Source: Muricea muricata
Lineage: Eukaryota > Cnidaria > Anthozoa > Malacalcyonacea > Plexauridae
Length of the DNA: 64,000 nucleotides
Assembly: GCA_963855995.1 (NCBI GenBank)
Contig: OY979718.1
Location: 25,534,282 to 25,598,281 of the forward strand
Reading direction: 5' to 3'
Part shown: positions 11,712 through 25,500 of the stretch, in pieces
Position numbering within the stretch: position 1 is the first letter of the stretch
Layout of the letters: the number at the start of each line of letters is the position of its first letter
Notes under the pieces: model-generated
The model's database searches: none
What the model saw: only the letters and a program-made list of their open reading frames with translations
Told to the model about the DNA's origin: nothing
Position numbers and translations under genes: made by a program

Positions 11712-11913
11712 GGCCCCGTTTACACGGTACTGGATTCGCGTCGTCACGACATCGAGTTCGGTCAGTTTCCGGTCATATTTACTCTTATCTCTTTTTCTAT
11801 GATTAGTTGTTATGAAATTCTCTAATATTGTTTTAGATTCGTAAGCCACACTGTCTTCAAACTCTTCAATTTCATATCGTGAGCATACGAATCCGGTACC
11901 GTGTAAACGGGGT
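11712..11913. mobile_element. MITE, terminal repeats GGCCCCGTTTACACGGTAC
   Basis: The left end GGCCCCGTTTACACGGTAC and right end GTACCGTGTAAACGGGGTC are inverted, with subterminal GGATTCG/CGAATCC. About 200 bp, non-coding. Confidence 0.8.
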
Positions 11914-12293
11914 CTAAAAATCCGGTAACCCGGCTATTATTAAACCAGTGGCGGCGACTACTTCGCAGGCACGCTTCTCAATTTACTGCATTCGAGTATT
12001 GCGAACACTGTCTGAGTGCACATGCACGTTACAGAAAAGTGTTTAGTTATGCAGTATATGCGCGCAACTATGCATTACCATATTCATTACTCATTCGCAT
12101 AATACACCATACAATGATATGATGAAGTCTTTTTATATCAAATCCACTTTTCAGTCTTTTTTGTCGCTGAGCTTTCAATCCTGATATGCACATAGTAGAA
12201 AACTGATGTGTATCGAAATCTAGTAATACTCATTAATTGTCAACACCATTCTCAGTAACCCGGAAGTGAGACTAGCTGCCCCTACAGTAAATT

Positions 12294-12661
12294 AGGGATC
12301 TTAAGATTTACGATGCGGCAGATCGACGACGCGGCTTCATAATAAAGGATATTTTTATAGAAGACAACAGCAATGACTAATTTTTTGGTCCAGGTATATT
12401 CTCAAGTGTGTAGCCATGCCTATAATACAACATCAAGCTAAGATTATCGCGTCCCTTGAGCAACGCATGCTACGATGTAAGAAATGTTTTAAAAGTCCAA
12501 CTTATGGCAGAAAGCATTATCGTTTTGGCCAACAAAACTATTTGTAAGTTACTCAAACAAGCTTTAAATGGTTACTAAAACAATCAAATTCAACTTCTTC
12601 CTGTACTTACATGTTGATACCGCGTCTTCGAACTTGCCGCGTTGTCGATCTTAAGCTCCCT
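12294..12661. mobile_element. MITE, terminal repeats AGGGATCTTAAGAT
   Basis: The left AGGGATCTTAAGATTTACGA and right end (ATCTTAAGCTCCCT) are inverted, with ACGACGCGG / CCGCGTTGT just inside. About 370 bp, non-coding. The short gap 11914-12293 shows nothing recognisable. Confidence 0.65.
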
Positions 12662-13159
12662 TTTGGTGTAGCTCGAACAGCTCCGAACAATCATGTGATC
12701 ATGTCCTGTTTCATACCATTATTATTCTCAAAATCTGGAATACTCGGAACAGTAAATGGAGCTGCCTGAAGGATGATAAGGGGCAATTGTGAGTGACGGT
12801 TTGTGTCATTAGAACACAAAATGATTATTAAAGATGCTTCAGTATATCTTAACTGGATTAGCCAGGCTGATTTCCGAATAATTTTACATGTGTCAGTGTG
12901 TTTCTGTGATGGCATTTACAGTTCTGGAGAAACACTGCTTGTTTTATCTGAGATTTTTAAAGCCGTTTTCAGTTTTCTCTATCACCTGCTGGCTGTATAC
13001 ATACTGTAGTTTCCACAACATGTATACCTTTTGAAATCAACTGAAGACTTTTTAATCGCTGTTTTATAGTGATAAAATACAAAATACGTACGTGGTGCTG
13101 AATGGTTCGACGTTTTATTAATCATAGTTGATATATAAACTTATAGTCGCTTTGTTAAT

Positions 13160-13317
13160 AGAGAGGTTCAGATTTGACTTCCTCTATCACTACTACTGCC
13201 TTTTCCCGACTTTTAAACAATTTGATTGTTTAATCGGGTAGATCCGACGCATCTGATTGGCTGAAAGATAACTTAAGGTGGCGGCAGAGGTAATGGAAGC
13301 CAAATCTAAACCTCTCT
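13160..13317. mobile_element. MITE, terminal repeats AGAGAGGTT(T/C)AGATTTG
   Basis: AGAGAGGTTCAGATTTGACTT and AAGCCAAATCTAAACCTCTCT are inverted, 158 bp apart end to end, with AAT on both flanks. From 12662 to 13159 I recognise no gene. Confidence 0.75.
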
Positions 13318-13559
13318 AATATATACAACCTGCCACAGCCACTCCGATTATTACAATAGGCCTGTGCGAATTATGCAACCTGTTTGCTTTTTTTATCAGG
13401 ATTGTCAGAGTGTGTCCCAAAAAAGGCTATCCCTTGAAAATAAGTGCATGTGCCGCACGTTCGAAATTGATTGTTTTAACTCCCTAATGAGAATTTCTCT
13501 CCTACACAGAGAATATTTTTGCGTGCATGGCAAATTAATAGAATTCGTTCCGCCAAAAT

Positions 13560-14890
13560 AACACAGAATGTCGAGTCTCGAAACGTTAGGAAAATTAACT
13601 GAGATAAATGGTTATGTGCGAATGTCGATTGACAAGCTTGAGAGAATACGGGGATATTTGCTGCGAACCGAATATAAATAGCGTTAATGGGACTTTCCGA
13701 GATTTGTTGACGCACTGCGAATGTGGACCGAAAGGAACCCCTGCCTACCACGAAAGAAGCGAAGTGAATACCAGGCGGATCTTCCTATAATACCATGCAA
13801 CGAACCTGTGCTTATTGTGATGAGCCAGACCACATGTCAGTTGAGTGTATCAGTGTAACGTAGAGTGTAGTGTGGCAGATTTTATAGCGTAAACGACTCT
13901 GTCTTAACTGTACCGGATCAGGGCACCGAGCCTCAGAGTGTTAATGTCGATCAAAATGCGGGGTCTGTTATGGAAGGCACCATTCCTCAATTTGTGAAAA
14001 ACCACCAAAAGAAAACCTGATGACAACCAACCAAGGAAACGAACAGCAGGTTATATATCCAGTTGTCGTTGTAGATGTGCATGGAGTTAAATGTCGTGTA
14101 TTGTTAGATTCCGCGTCAGATAGTTCCTACGATCAGCCGTCCTGCTCAAAAAGATTGGAGTTGAACCCATCAGTTCAGGAATGCGACAAATAGAAATGAT
14201 GCTGAGCACAACAACCCGAAGGATGGACATTTATAATATCAATATAAGCTCGCGTGATAAATCCTTGAACATCAATGTCACCGAAGTAGAGAAGCCTCAA
14301 CCAATGAACTTGGGAAATCTGGCTACAAGAGTCTTACCTGTCCACTTAATCGTGGGAATCAGTGAATGCACCAGAATAAGCACAGTAGAACCAACAGAAA
14401 TGTTTAAGGAAGCTGCTTTTCAACTACGCAAGTGGCATTCAAACGAGCCTCACTAGAATTCGAAGCCAGTATGAATCTAACCAATCCAACCATTACGAAA
14501 AAGAGCGAAGTACCTCAAACGATGTAAAGATACTATGTGGAAACGCTGGACAAACGAATATTTACGTGGCCTTCGTGAACGGCACGATCTCAAGCACAAG
14601 GGTTCATCCGGAATCGTTCAGAAAAGTGAAGTTGTGATCATAAAGGGAGACGAGAAAGACAGAAATCAATGAAAATTAAGGATTGTGGAAGAAGCAATGC
14701 CTGCCAAAGACGGCGTGGTAGGAGCTGTAAGACCTCGAGGGGAAAAGAACCGACTTAAAAGAAAAATACAGCACCTTTATCCACTAGAGGTGAGCTGCGA
14801 AATAGAAGAAAATGCAAAGACAAAGTTTAACCTAGAAACACCAGCCTTCCGACCGAAACGTGACGCAGCGGAGGTGGCTAAAATCGTATA
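13560..14890 (+). pseudogene. BEL/Pao LTR retrotransposon remnant, internally deleted
   Basis: Reading in shifting frames, the order is: gag (LGKLTEINGYVRMSIDKL, then DALRMWTERNP), two zinc knuckles (CVYCDEPDHMSVEC-like, then LCLNCTGSGHRASEC), then the start of an aspartic protease (VVVVDVHGVKC with a D-S-A-S). About 14460-14890 matches the region after the integrase (DUF5641-like: IIKGDEK, VEEAMPAKDGVVGAV, IQHLYPLE). Reverse transcriptase, RNase H and integrase are absent, so a large internal deletion occurred. Many stops and shifts; not functional. Confidence 0.75.
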
Positions 14891-15037
14891 ATGGACAATG
14901 CAGAAGATGAGAACAGTAACTGAACTGACTCTTAAGATTAGAACTTATCATAGGTTGATGTTGAACATTCTGATAATACTGTAGAGTAATGCGTACAGCA
15001 AGCGTATTGAGCACCTCCGGTGTTAAATAGGGGAGTG

Positions 15038-15300
15038 TGTTGAGAATAGGATAAAAACAGACATTCATTAACGCCATGAAAGGGCATAATTAGTGCATGA
15101 TTGACATTTTCAGGAAAACAATAATTGTGAAGAGAACCAGCGAGACAGAGATAGCGACAAGCGCGAGCGCAAAATAACTATACATACTATTGTGAATTGT
15201 CGTAAATTTCAGCCGTTCGCTGTTCAGTAGGGCATTCCGACAGTTCCACGAAGCTTAGTTGGAAATTTGAGTGAGCCAAGAGCTATAAAGACTGCAATTG
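15038..15300 (+). mobile_element. Probable start of the BEL/Pao 3' LTR
   Basis: A purine tract AATAGGGGAGTG (about 15026-15037) is followed by TGTTGAGAATAGG, the usual polypurine tract plus TG start of a BEL-type LTR. The LTR end could not be fixed. Confidence 0.45.
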
Positions 15301-15489
15301 ATTGTTCTTGCTATAAAACATAGAAAACAACTTAAAACATGACTACAGTACACGCAGCTTTTCCTTAGTGAGCGTTTCGGCTTTGAATCATTCCCGCAAG
15401 AAAGCTCTTGCTTTAAAAGCTTTAAAGTGTTTTAAAGCTTTTGAAAGAAGTCAGCCATCTGTAAACGGCACAGAGTATACTGTAGCTTT

Positions 15490-18480
15490 GCAGTTTAATG
15501 GTTTAGTGGTAAGTAGTCTTTCCATCGCTATTCCTCGACGAGGACAACCAGTCTCCTTGATCGAAGAGGAATAACGGCAGGAAGACTTCAATGTTCTGGA
15601 ATGGGAAAGGTTTAGGTAGAATAAACGGTAAACGTTGTTTGTGATAGCCACTATGGTGTAGTGGTCAAGGCAAGGCGTTACCAATCCATGAGGCTAAGGT
15701 CGATCACCACCCAGCCTACTATCCTTTTGGGTTTTGTTAAGAATAGGAATTAATTACAGGCTTAGAAGAAAATGATTAGCTATGATAAAAAAGCAACAGC
15801 TTTCACTACTTGAGCTTATGTCCAAGTGGTACATCTGACAGGCTGTTCGATAACGAATCCTCGGGTTCAAGGACAGTGTTGTCAGATAAGGTGAGACAAT
15901 AGTAGGGTTGTTTCGGCCCTGCAACTTCTGGATACGAAAAACAGGGAGGCGCACTAGCAAGGTTAAAGAGATAAGCCTGTTTTATCAAAATTTGAAATTT
16001 TTTCGTAGGTATGCATACGTACGTGTGAATCCAAAAATTTAGATAAAACAGCCTGGTTTCATTATCTTCACTAGTTCACTTCCTCATTTTACTATTGTCC
16101 CTCCTATTCTGATACACTGTCCTTGAACCGGAAGATTCGTTAACGAACAGCCTGCCAGACTGAGGAGGTACCACTTGGACATAAGCTCAAGTGGTGAAAA
16201 TGATTACTTTTTTATCATAGCTAACCTTTCCTTCTAAGTCTGTAATTAATTCCTAGCCTTAACGAAACCCAAAAGGGTAATAGGGCGGTGATCGATCTAG
16301 CCCTCATGGATTCGTAACGCCTTCCTTGACCACTACACTGTAGTGGCCAACACAAACAAGTCTTTCCTTTCATTCTACTTAAACCTTTCTCATTCAAACA
16401 AAATTGAACACTTCCCGCCGTTATCCGTCTTCTTACAAGAAGACTAATTGTCTTCGTCGACGAATGGCGACGGGAAGACTTCAACGCACCACTGAACCAC
16501 TACATTGTAAAACCACAATGTAATGGTTTAATCAGCTATAAAAGCAACAGCACTGTGCCAGTTACATATGGTTGAACTCTTCCCGAAGCTTGCGGTACAA
16601 GAAGTATGGATGCGCATAGATGCGCAAACCCTTTAACACATTTAAAGGAAGTGTTTCTTTCAGAAATGAGTGAAAGACGACAACGGTTATTAAATCAAAG
16701 CCATATAAGTCTTGTTTTATATTGTCAAGCTATGTTTAACGATATTTTATGACAAAGTGTTTTCAAGAAAGGAAGTCGAAGTTTGCAAAACTATAAGGAT
16801 TATTGTCTTTTTCGACTTTCCGTTGGTCTTTCTTCTTGCCCAGCTCTACTGCCATTACGTTAAGTGTCCTTGATGTGGGAGTCATTTATTTATGGCCTTG
16901 AGTTTAATTTCCAAACACCTACTGCACGAATGGCTGTCCTCAGCTCTCTCAAGTGATTAGATAACATTGCAAAAAACGGCACTGCGTTATTACTTTGCCT
17001 ATAGTCACCATAACGTAGCCAGACACACATTACTCTATGCCTCAGTTTCTATTATTTTTATAGTAAATTATTAATGGTTTTCATCGTTGTTTTTTTAACA
17101 ATGCCGACACCGCTATAAACGTTGTAGGTCGGAATTGCAAGATAACGGTGGCCACGCAGTTTTCTTGTGCAGAGTTGTGCTATAGATATTTTACCTTTAA
17201 TTATTTAATATAATAGAAAATGAATAGGCAGTGTTCTGATTCAAGGCTTATTGAATATATAGTATAAGTTTGGCTACGTTGTGACATAGTCACAAGACAA
17301 AGTAATAACGCACTATCGTCTTCTTGCAATGTAATTTTTTCACTTGAAAGAGCGAGCTGAGGACAGCCTTTCACGCAGTGTTTGGGAATTAATTAAAGTC
17401 AAGCCCATAAATAAATTATCACTGCATCAAGGGCACACAAGTTAATGCCATATAATGCTCAATCAAGACGAAAGGCCAACGGAAAGTCATAAAAGACCAC
17501 ACTTCTTAGTTATACAATGTAATTCGACACACCTTCTTGCAAACAATTTGCCATAAAACATCGACAAACATAGCTAAACAATATACAACAAGACTACATG
17601 GTTTAAATTAGTAACCGTTGTCGTCTTCGACTCATTTTTTGTTTTAAATGTTTTAAAGCGCGTGCATCCATATGCATCCATACGTTTGTAGCGTAATCTT
17701 TCGGAAGAAGTAAATTTTAAAGTTTAGTTGTGTGCAGAAGACTACCCGTCGCTATTGTTCGACGAAGAAAACTAGTCTTCTTCTACAAAGAGGGATAGCG
17801 GCGGGAAGTGTTCAACGTTGTTCTGGCGAGAAGGGAACCTTTATTTGCATTGGTGCACTAAGGGATTATTCTACCCTGAAAATTCTGGATGCATTAGTTC
17901 CCCTAATCCTAATCCTAACCCTAACCTTCACCCTGGATACGAATACAGGGGAAGTGCACTAATGGAGATAAAGAAACAAGGCTGTTTTTTCTTAATTTGT
18001 GGATGGAATGGATGCAATTTTTTGGCCTTACACACATGCATATGCACTATACGTACATGCATACTTAATTCCATCAAAAATTTAGATAAAACAGCTTTGT
18101 TTGTTTGTTAGTCGTTCCTAACACGCTTCCCCAGCTTTCGCATCCAGAACTTTCAGGGCAGGATCGTCCCTATACTAGTGCCGCACCTATTCTGACAACA
18201 TTTGTCCTCGAACCCGAGGATTCAGAACAGCCTGCCAGACTTAGCAGAGGTACCACTTGGACATTAGCGCAAGTGGTGAAAGCTACGGCTTTTTATCATA
18301 GCTAATCCTATTCTTGCACTCTATAATTAATTAATTACCAGCTCTGATGAAGCGCAAAAGGATGCAAGGCAGGGAGAGGGATAGATCTTAGCCCCGAGGA
18401 TCGGTAGAACCTATTCTTGACCTCTAACACTGTCGTAGCTAACACACAAACACCGTTCACGGTTTATTTTACTTAAATGT
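15490..18480. repeat. Palindrome of palindromes
   Basis: Block A (about 15490-15965) is mirrored by B (about 16070-16500) around a TATGCATACGTACG centre. An inner inverted repeat follows (arms about 16660-17075 and 17210-17645). A second A-B pair then follows (about 17720-18480), with part of its A block lost. Shared landmarks are CACTTGAGCTTATGTCCAAGTGG, GAACAGCCTGCCAGACT and a tRNA-like segment. Arms are diverged by perhaps 20 percent, so it is old. No ORF of note. Confidence 0.75.
15645..15720 (+). repeat. tRNA-like (SINE-type) segment inside block A
   Basis: CACTATGGTGTAGTGGTCAAGG resembles a tRNA A box and AAGGTCGATCACC resembles a degenerate B box at suitable spacing. It lacks a clean cloverleaf, so I regard it as tRNA-derived repeat rather than a tRNA. 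An inverted copy lies at about 16280-16355. Confidence 0.35.
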
Positions 18481-19261
18481 TTGAGTGTGTCTTTATAAAC
18501 ACACTACCATAGTAAACAACAGTCTAGTTTTAATATAATAATGTTTAGTATGAAAAACATAATAGTTATTAGTTAATACATCTAAACCTACTATATATGT
18601 CACAGGCGTGACAATATTGCTTGAAATTTTTTTCAAAAAAGAATATGTCATGCATGAAACCAATTGTGAAACTCTATGTAAATTATTTTGTATATATCAC
18701 ACACGTAACCACTAGTAAAATCTTATCCATGTAACAAATACCAGAGCCCCACATATTATTTTTAAAAAAGCCGTAATTAAAACAGCAAGACCAAAAGACA
18801 ATATTATCAGTAACGTTTTGTCTTTAGCTTCAGAAATCTTCAGACAAAATAATAGATTACTTACATGAGACTTTGAAAATGTTTGACGTGGTTGCTTTAT
18901 ATTTACAGATGTTATGTTGCAAGGTTGTCCAAATAGTTATGATTCTGAATTTATTAACATTTTACAAGATAGAAATTTGGATGAAGTAAGCAAAAGGTAT
19001 AGATTATTTCACTACCTAAAACGATATAAAGAAAAATTAGTCGTTTCGCGCGAAGGCCTTCTGTCGGGAAGTTAGTAAGAAGGGTTTTCACTCAAAACCT
19101 CAATTATTACTTCATCGTTCCATGAAGTATTGAAATAAACTATGCCTTTTAACTCTTTCTCTTGCCTGGTCTCGAATTGTCGGAAACCTAGGCGTATAAG
19201 TAGACGTGTTGCAGTTAGCGTAACCCTGGCGAAATTGGTCAGCTGTATCCTTATTCACAAC
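18481..19261. other. Non-coding, AT-rich
   Basis: No recognisable gene or repeat boundary. Confidence 0.4.
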
Positions 19262-19570
19262 ATGGCTACCAGTCGCAACTTATATAGTCCAGCTAAAGAT
19301 CAAGGTAGCCAGCTTGAAGTTAAGATTTCTAATGTTGTGCCGACGTATGTTGAATATAATCACGATAACTGAATAAAATGGACTGGTGACTTCAAGAAAT
19401 TGAAGAATTTTGTATCGGATTTGTTTGGCAAAGATGGCAAATGGAGTTTGCCTGGTGGGAGAGTTGTGTATTACTTCGAATGCGAAACAGAAATCACTCT
19501 TGTTTCAACGTGATCTTGGAGATGAATTAAAGGATTTATATAGTGGTTAACTTATGCAAGAGTGAAACTC
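19262..19570 (+). pseudogene. Decayed ORF, unknown protein
   Basis: From ATG 19262 the frame reads MATSRNLYSPAKDQGSQ through NVVPTYVEYNHDN, then a stop. It continues in frame with IKWTGDFKKLKNFVSDLFG and YYFECETEIT before shifting. The composition is protein-like, but I do not recognise a family. Confidence 0.45.
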
Positions 19571-19883
19571 AAACTCAAACACATGAATTTGAAATGAAGG
19601 AAAAGTAAATTGATACAATACTCCTCGCCAAAAATATTTAAGGCAGTTTCTTTGTTCGGGTCTGATGGAAACACTAGATGAATCACGCAGGTTTAACGAA
19701 ATCATGAAACAACCTCATTGAATTTCAAAAACTTGATTTAGTTAGCCGCAGAAAACTCGGGGTTACTAACTGATGTATTCTTTGATGCTAACTGACCTGT
19801 TTGGATTTGATAGTTTGGATTGGTCTTGGTTAGTGTGGCTCCGGTTTTGGTCCCTGGTCGGCGTAGTCGCCACCGATGTGATT

Positions 19884-20050
19884 CTCTATTGAAGAAAAAA
19901 AGTTGGAATTGCTTGCAACGTGCCACATAAAGCTGACTTCGATATTCAAGATACGCTCTTTGAAATAAATATACTTGTCTTGGGCCAACGTAAGGCAAGG
20001 CTTTATCATGTATATTATGGGACAGATTTTCATAATTGTATGTACGTGTG
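19884..20050 (+). pseudogene. Fragment related to the 520-residue membrane protein
   Basis: The plus strand encodes KADFDIQDTLFEINILVLGQ followed by LYHV. This aligns with KADLDIQDTLFDLGTLVLSQ...LYHV of the gene at 5675-7237. Upstream, SLLKKK matches SLLKR. An indel breaks the frame. Confidence 0.75.
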
Positions 20051-20711
20051 ACGGTGGTGACCACAGATCTGAAGCTAACTGGACAAAGCTTCTGCCATGC
20101 ATAAATGTCATAAATGAAGCCAATGGACTATCCACTATAAATCTACATTCGTATTATTGACGTAATAGAATAGGTTTTTACAGTCATTTTTACATAGGTT
20201 ATCGGTGAGAATGGATAAACACTGTAAAAATAAAAATCTTCCACAAATGATCTCTGTTTCCTTGTAAATTTGCCTGTGAATAAGGATAGTCTAAGATGGC
20301 CGCCATGAGTTCATTTTCAAGTGTTTTAAACCTTTTCGAAACGATTAGAAAAGTTGTGGCAAGCTGTCTTCGCAGTTAATCTGGAAAAGACATTTGCTTG
20401 ATAATTTGTATGGCCAGTTTTTACACGTCGCGATCTGATTTGCAGAAATTTTGATCGATTTTAGTATATTATCTCATTGTAGATAATCTGGCATCAAAAT
20501 TAGGTTACTGGATTCAAAAGGATGCTTTATTTAGTATTACAGATCAGTTGTGGTACTCGGACCCACACGTACTTTGTAGGAACATTTTGAAATCTTGAAC
20601 TCTACAAAAAACATTTCCTGCGTTGTGGGAATCGAATTCTACTATCTAGCTTCAAATCAAGAAAGAGCAAAAGCCTTGCGAATTTGTTATATTTTAGGGG
20701 AGGATATTTAA

Positions 20712-20776
20712 CAATTAGTCGCCGAAGGCGAGGTGATTACAAGCCTATAGTCACTGAGCCGACAGGCGACTAATTG
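20712..20776. repeat. Small palindromic MITE (CAATTAGTCGCC)
   Basis: CAATTAGTCGCC...GGCGACTAATTG with a short centre. Related in style to the one at 26649-26748. Confidence 0.75.
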
Positions 20777-22516
20777 TATTAGTAGAAATTGTGGGAAGAA
20801 AAACAACACACACATTATGAAATCAATCGAAGAGACTATATCCAGTCCAAAAATCAGACTTTTTCTTAACGCCCGGTTAAAACTTTCGCCATCCGCTTTG
20901 CAGCTACGGAACAAATATATGCACATTCAAAACAAAACAACCGCTCTCGAAAACAGTCGGAAATTTAAAATAGTTTCAATAAACAATATTGATTTATAGA
21001 TAAAACAGAATCATATATTGCAATTCCTAGTGAAACTCATTTAAGCTTCAGTTTACGGCGAGAAAAACACTGTGAAATATGCAGGTAAAAACAACTCTCG
21101 CTACGAGTTCTAAAACACATTTTAAAGCAAAACAAAAAATGCGCGAGGAAATATACGTCCTGGAAAGGCTCAAAAATAAAGTAAAATAGTTCTAATAAAA
21201 ATATATCACAGCAAACTTTCAGCGAAACATGAGTCATAACAATATAAATAACACACGAACAGTTTGAAAGCAAAAACCATACTGCATGGTTTGGCTAAAC
21301 AGTAAAAAAGTTTATTTACATGTCCATTTCAGCGACGAAACACGCTATATTTGCAAGAAAACCAAAGGATTTTTTTATCGCTTACCTTGGAACATGTTAG
21401 CCGTTTGTCCTCATTCAATTTAGAATGAATTTTTCCGCTTTAAGACTTGAAATAATCTTCAAAAAACCTCTTTTGTTCTAAAAATGAGCTGCTTGCGAGG
21501 AAGCCATTTTGAAAAAGTGACAGCCTATATACCTGCTTTTGGTCACAAAATCTCGACCAATCAGACTGCAGGAAAAGCAATGGTCGAATAACAATTTCTA
21601 CTAATTTGTTATAATAACCACATGCTAAGGGCATTAAATAATAAATTTTAGAGATGACACTACAAGACTTTCTGCCATATACCTGAACATCGTTTTATCC
21701 AACTTCCAGGAATGATGGTTGTATAGAATATCACCTGAGTTGTGCAGACTGGTTATGTAGTCAATGTTCACATTGACGCTGTTTTAAACGAACTAAACCC
21801 TAACAGTCAGGTAATAAACCGGACACGCATCAGTTGAATATAGACAAGCAGCAGGGATAATGCGAGTCACGAATTTCTGTCGACGTTATTCCACGTGTAA
21901 CGTCAAAGTATACCGAGATTGATAATTTACCCAAGATGCTGTATAGTTTACATATTTCAGTAAAAAACACAACAAGCCGGATAGAAAAAAAAACTGTACA
22001 CGCCATCTTCAGTAATTTTAAAAGTTTTAATTATGAATGAATTTTAGTGACAATGTCCGTTAATTAAGGCACGGTTCAGGCCAGAGAAGTTCTACTCGGT
22101 ACAAAGCCATTATTGCAGCTCATGATCAGTGCTGGCTTACAGGTATAAAACAGTGAATGTCTCTGTGTATTCTCATCTAGAGAAAAACATTGCTGAGTCA
22201 GAAATAGTATTTACAGATACAGCAGGTATATGAAAACTTCGAGTCAGTTTCATTAACGCAATTACTTTTGAAAGCTTAGGTTTCATGCGATACTATATTG
22301 GTAATCATACATTCTTTTCATTGGTGCCGTCACAATTCCAGTTCAATTTTGACGGCGAGAGGATAAAATTGAACGCACTTAACCATAACTGTATACGTAT
22401 GATATCAACCTGCATATCAAACGTGCATGTAAGTGTGTCAGTTCAGTTTGGATTTTGAATGGCAATGCCACAAATATTAAAAAACTATAATTCTACTCTA
22501 CATAATAAATCTAATG
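20777..22516. other. Intergenic, downstream of Rubicon
   Basis: No gene recognised. It would contain the Rubicon 3' UTR and poly(A) site; I see no clear AATAAA on the minus strand close to the stop. Confidence 0.4.
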
Positions 22517-25500
22517 CTACGTGACTTCATCCTCGTCTTGTCCAAAATTAAACAGTTCCGCAGCTTTCTTTCTGTTAATTAAAAAAAAGATAAATTGGTT
22601 TCAGTATTAATTAAAAAACATGGATATATTCGCGTTCACAGCCAGTAAAAACAACCTGATGTCATAATTATATTTAGTAAAATCATATGCTAGCATCATA
22701 TTGTAGAATCATCTGCAAAATTGCTGCAATCTAATTGGCTATTGTACTCGCTATCTAATTCTCGATAGAAAAACAATGGTATTCCTGGGCATATCTTTTT
22801 AAAAAATACTTAAAAAATCCATTTTTTGTTGAATATTTCATCTTTTATCTTTCATTCTACGAAATGAGATGATATCAGATTCTATGAGATGATATCAAGA
22901 ATCCCCTCAGAAACCTCGACCTTGTAATCTAATTGCAAAATACACATTCTGCTCCCTTAAATTATGTATAATTCGACGCCTCAGAAGTACAATAAATGGT
23001 CTTTTTAAATAGAAGAAACTCTTATTACATATTATCTGTGTCTGTAACATATACCTTAACAACAGTCGTTCACATTTAGGACATTTTCCTCTTACGAAAC
23101 ATTCTCGATGATAACACGAACCACAATCTGGAAAAATATAGACATGTTAACTAAAAAGAAATGATTTTTACTGTCATATCTTTTTGTATCATCGCCAACA
23201 GAATATAGATACAAATTATTTGGTTTGAAATACATAAATCATGGCTGATCCTCAAATTTATGTTCTATTTTGAATTTTTCCCATTCAAATTTTTCCCATC
23301 TACTGCAAATTACTAAATTTAAAATTTGACAAATGCTCTGTCTTCAGTTTTAAATTTGCTGTTTGGCAGGCAAATCATAGTAATTCCGAGATTGCTTTCT
23401 CCATTGTCAAGCACTGTGACCTTAATTTTGCATAACTGATTATATGAATGAATGTGTCAATCAGTACGTATTCAGTCAGCACGTAATCAACCTTTTTTGC
23501 AAGGGGAATCACAGAAAAAGTGTCCACCTTAATTCAATAGTTGTAAACAAAGAAATTAACGGCTCAAATGGCTTTCCTTTGATCACAAATATTTTGCACC
23601 TACAAAACCAAAGCTTGAGTCAGTTTTTTTGCAGAAAAATTTGAGTTTACGCGAACTGCAGAGGAGCTGAAGGTTGTTTCCCCTCACAGTAGTTGAGGCA
23701 AAGGTTTTTTATCTGAAATGAAAAGGGCATGCAAGTTCTGGTCATTGTATACGACTATCACTATAATGAATATTAGATTCCTTGATGTCCAGCCATTTTT
23801 TCTTAATTCTCGGTTTCCATCTGAAAAATCATTACTATTCGTGGCGAATTTAACAAAAACAATATTAATATCAAACTGCGCTGAGCTTTTGTTGAGAAGA
23901 CTGCTTTTCAAAACTCAGTTTTTGGGTCCACTTTACGGTTCTAAAAATTCCGTAAAGCCCCCGGACATATTGTATAAGCAAAATGCTTCGACTTCCTATA
24001 ATTGGTTAAAACAACCCACTTTTAGGAACTGAAGCCAAGAATGCACACACCATAACTATTTAAAAGAATTCAACACAGTATATGGTATGGTATAGTATAG
24101 TATACAGTATAGTACTTCGAGCTGGAATTCAAATAAATTTAAATACTTTTGCGTTCACGTTTCATCCTTGTAAGTCAGTATTAATGTAATTATTGTCATT
24201 TACTCTGGCAAAATTTTTGTTATGATTAAATGTAACAACATATGGTATGCCATAAAAGGCACCGGGATTGACTAGCTACAAGTGATTACCTGGACATTGA
24301 CTACATCTCTTTACTTCAAATGGATATATTACATCCTCCCCATTTTTACAGTACTCGCAAACAAATCCTTTGGCTAAACACAGCTGAAAGAAATAGAAGT
24401 ACAACACAGCATGAGATACATTTAACCATTTACCCCTGTGAAATTACTCTCACCACGCATTTTGTTAGAAAAGCACTGTACTTTCATTGGGGCCGTTTTG
24501 GCTTCTTGGAGTTTGGCTATTTTGTCTCTATACTGGGACCAAATTCGAGCCCTATCGGACTGTCATGTATAATTTAAAAAAAGAATCATTTGTTGTCTAG
24601 AAAGCCAAATTTTCCTTTTTTAAAATGGGACCGTCTTAGGTCCGATAGGGCCAAAACGAACCCATAGGGCTGTTTTGGCCCCAAATGGGGCTGTACCGGC
24701 AACGTATAGGTTCACGCGTCCTTTTTTAAAATGCAGTTTCAGACATGAACAATTGTATTTGAGTCATATTGCCCAATGGTAGCAAGAAGGGTATTTTGAC
24801 TTTCTAAAAATACAGATGTTTCAAAACATGCTGGTGTCAAAACGGACCTTTGGGGCTGTTTTGGTCCCCATTCCGATGCCCCTTTTGCCGAGTTTGGTAG
24901 CTAAATAAACGCTCTTCTAATAAAGATCTTGTATGAAAGCCCCCCTCCTTAAAGAATACGTGAATATTAGACGTCTTTCTCAAAAAGCTGACTGATTCAA
25001 AATTATACTTATTTGTGGATCTATTTGTGGATCAATCGTATGCTACTTATTGGAACTGCATGTGAAGAAATTATCTTTGATTAGTGCAACTTTTCAAAAT
25101 AATGTTTGGTTTGTGTGATATTGATAAATGTAAGTATTTAGCCAGCTGTCGCAAATCAAGAATGAATCACAAATATGTACAAACTGTGATCCGGAAAATA
25201 ACAACTGGAACACTTTCTTTACTGGGCACATAAGTGACTGACACTGTCTGGCCTCTGCCTAAATATATCAATTGCTAAGGTCAGCTAACTTAGCGTGTTT
25301 AAGAGACGTCTTGTATCTTGTTATTTTTTAATGTCTAATAGTTAAGATTTTGTATGTTGCAATATCATATTTTATTGTTTATTATTATTCTTGATTCAAG
25401 GAGAATATCGTTTACATACGAATTTATCCTCCCCCTACTATTATATTCATTGACATTATTTGACGAGAGTTCCGGGGTTTTATTCAACATTAAACGTTCA

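Noticed and set aside
11316-11849. 177-residue minus-strand ORF with heptapeptide repeats
   Set aside because: It is the translation of the 21-bp minisatellite and flanking MITE, not a conserved gene.
17899-17925. Telomere-like CCTAACCCTAACC (also near 58363)
   Set aside because: Only two to three units, too short to call an interstitial telomere.
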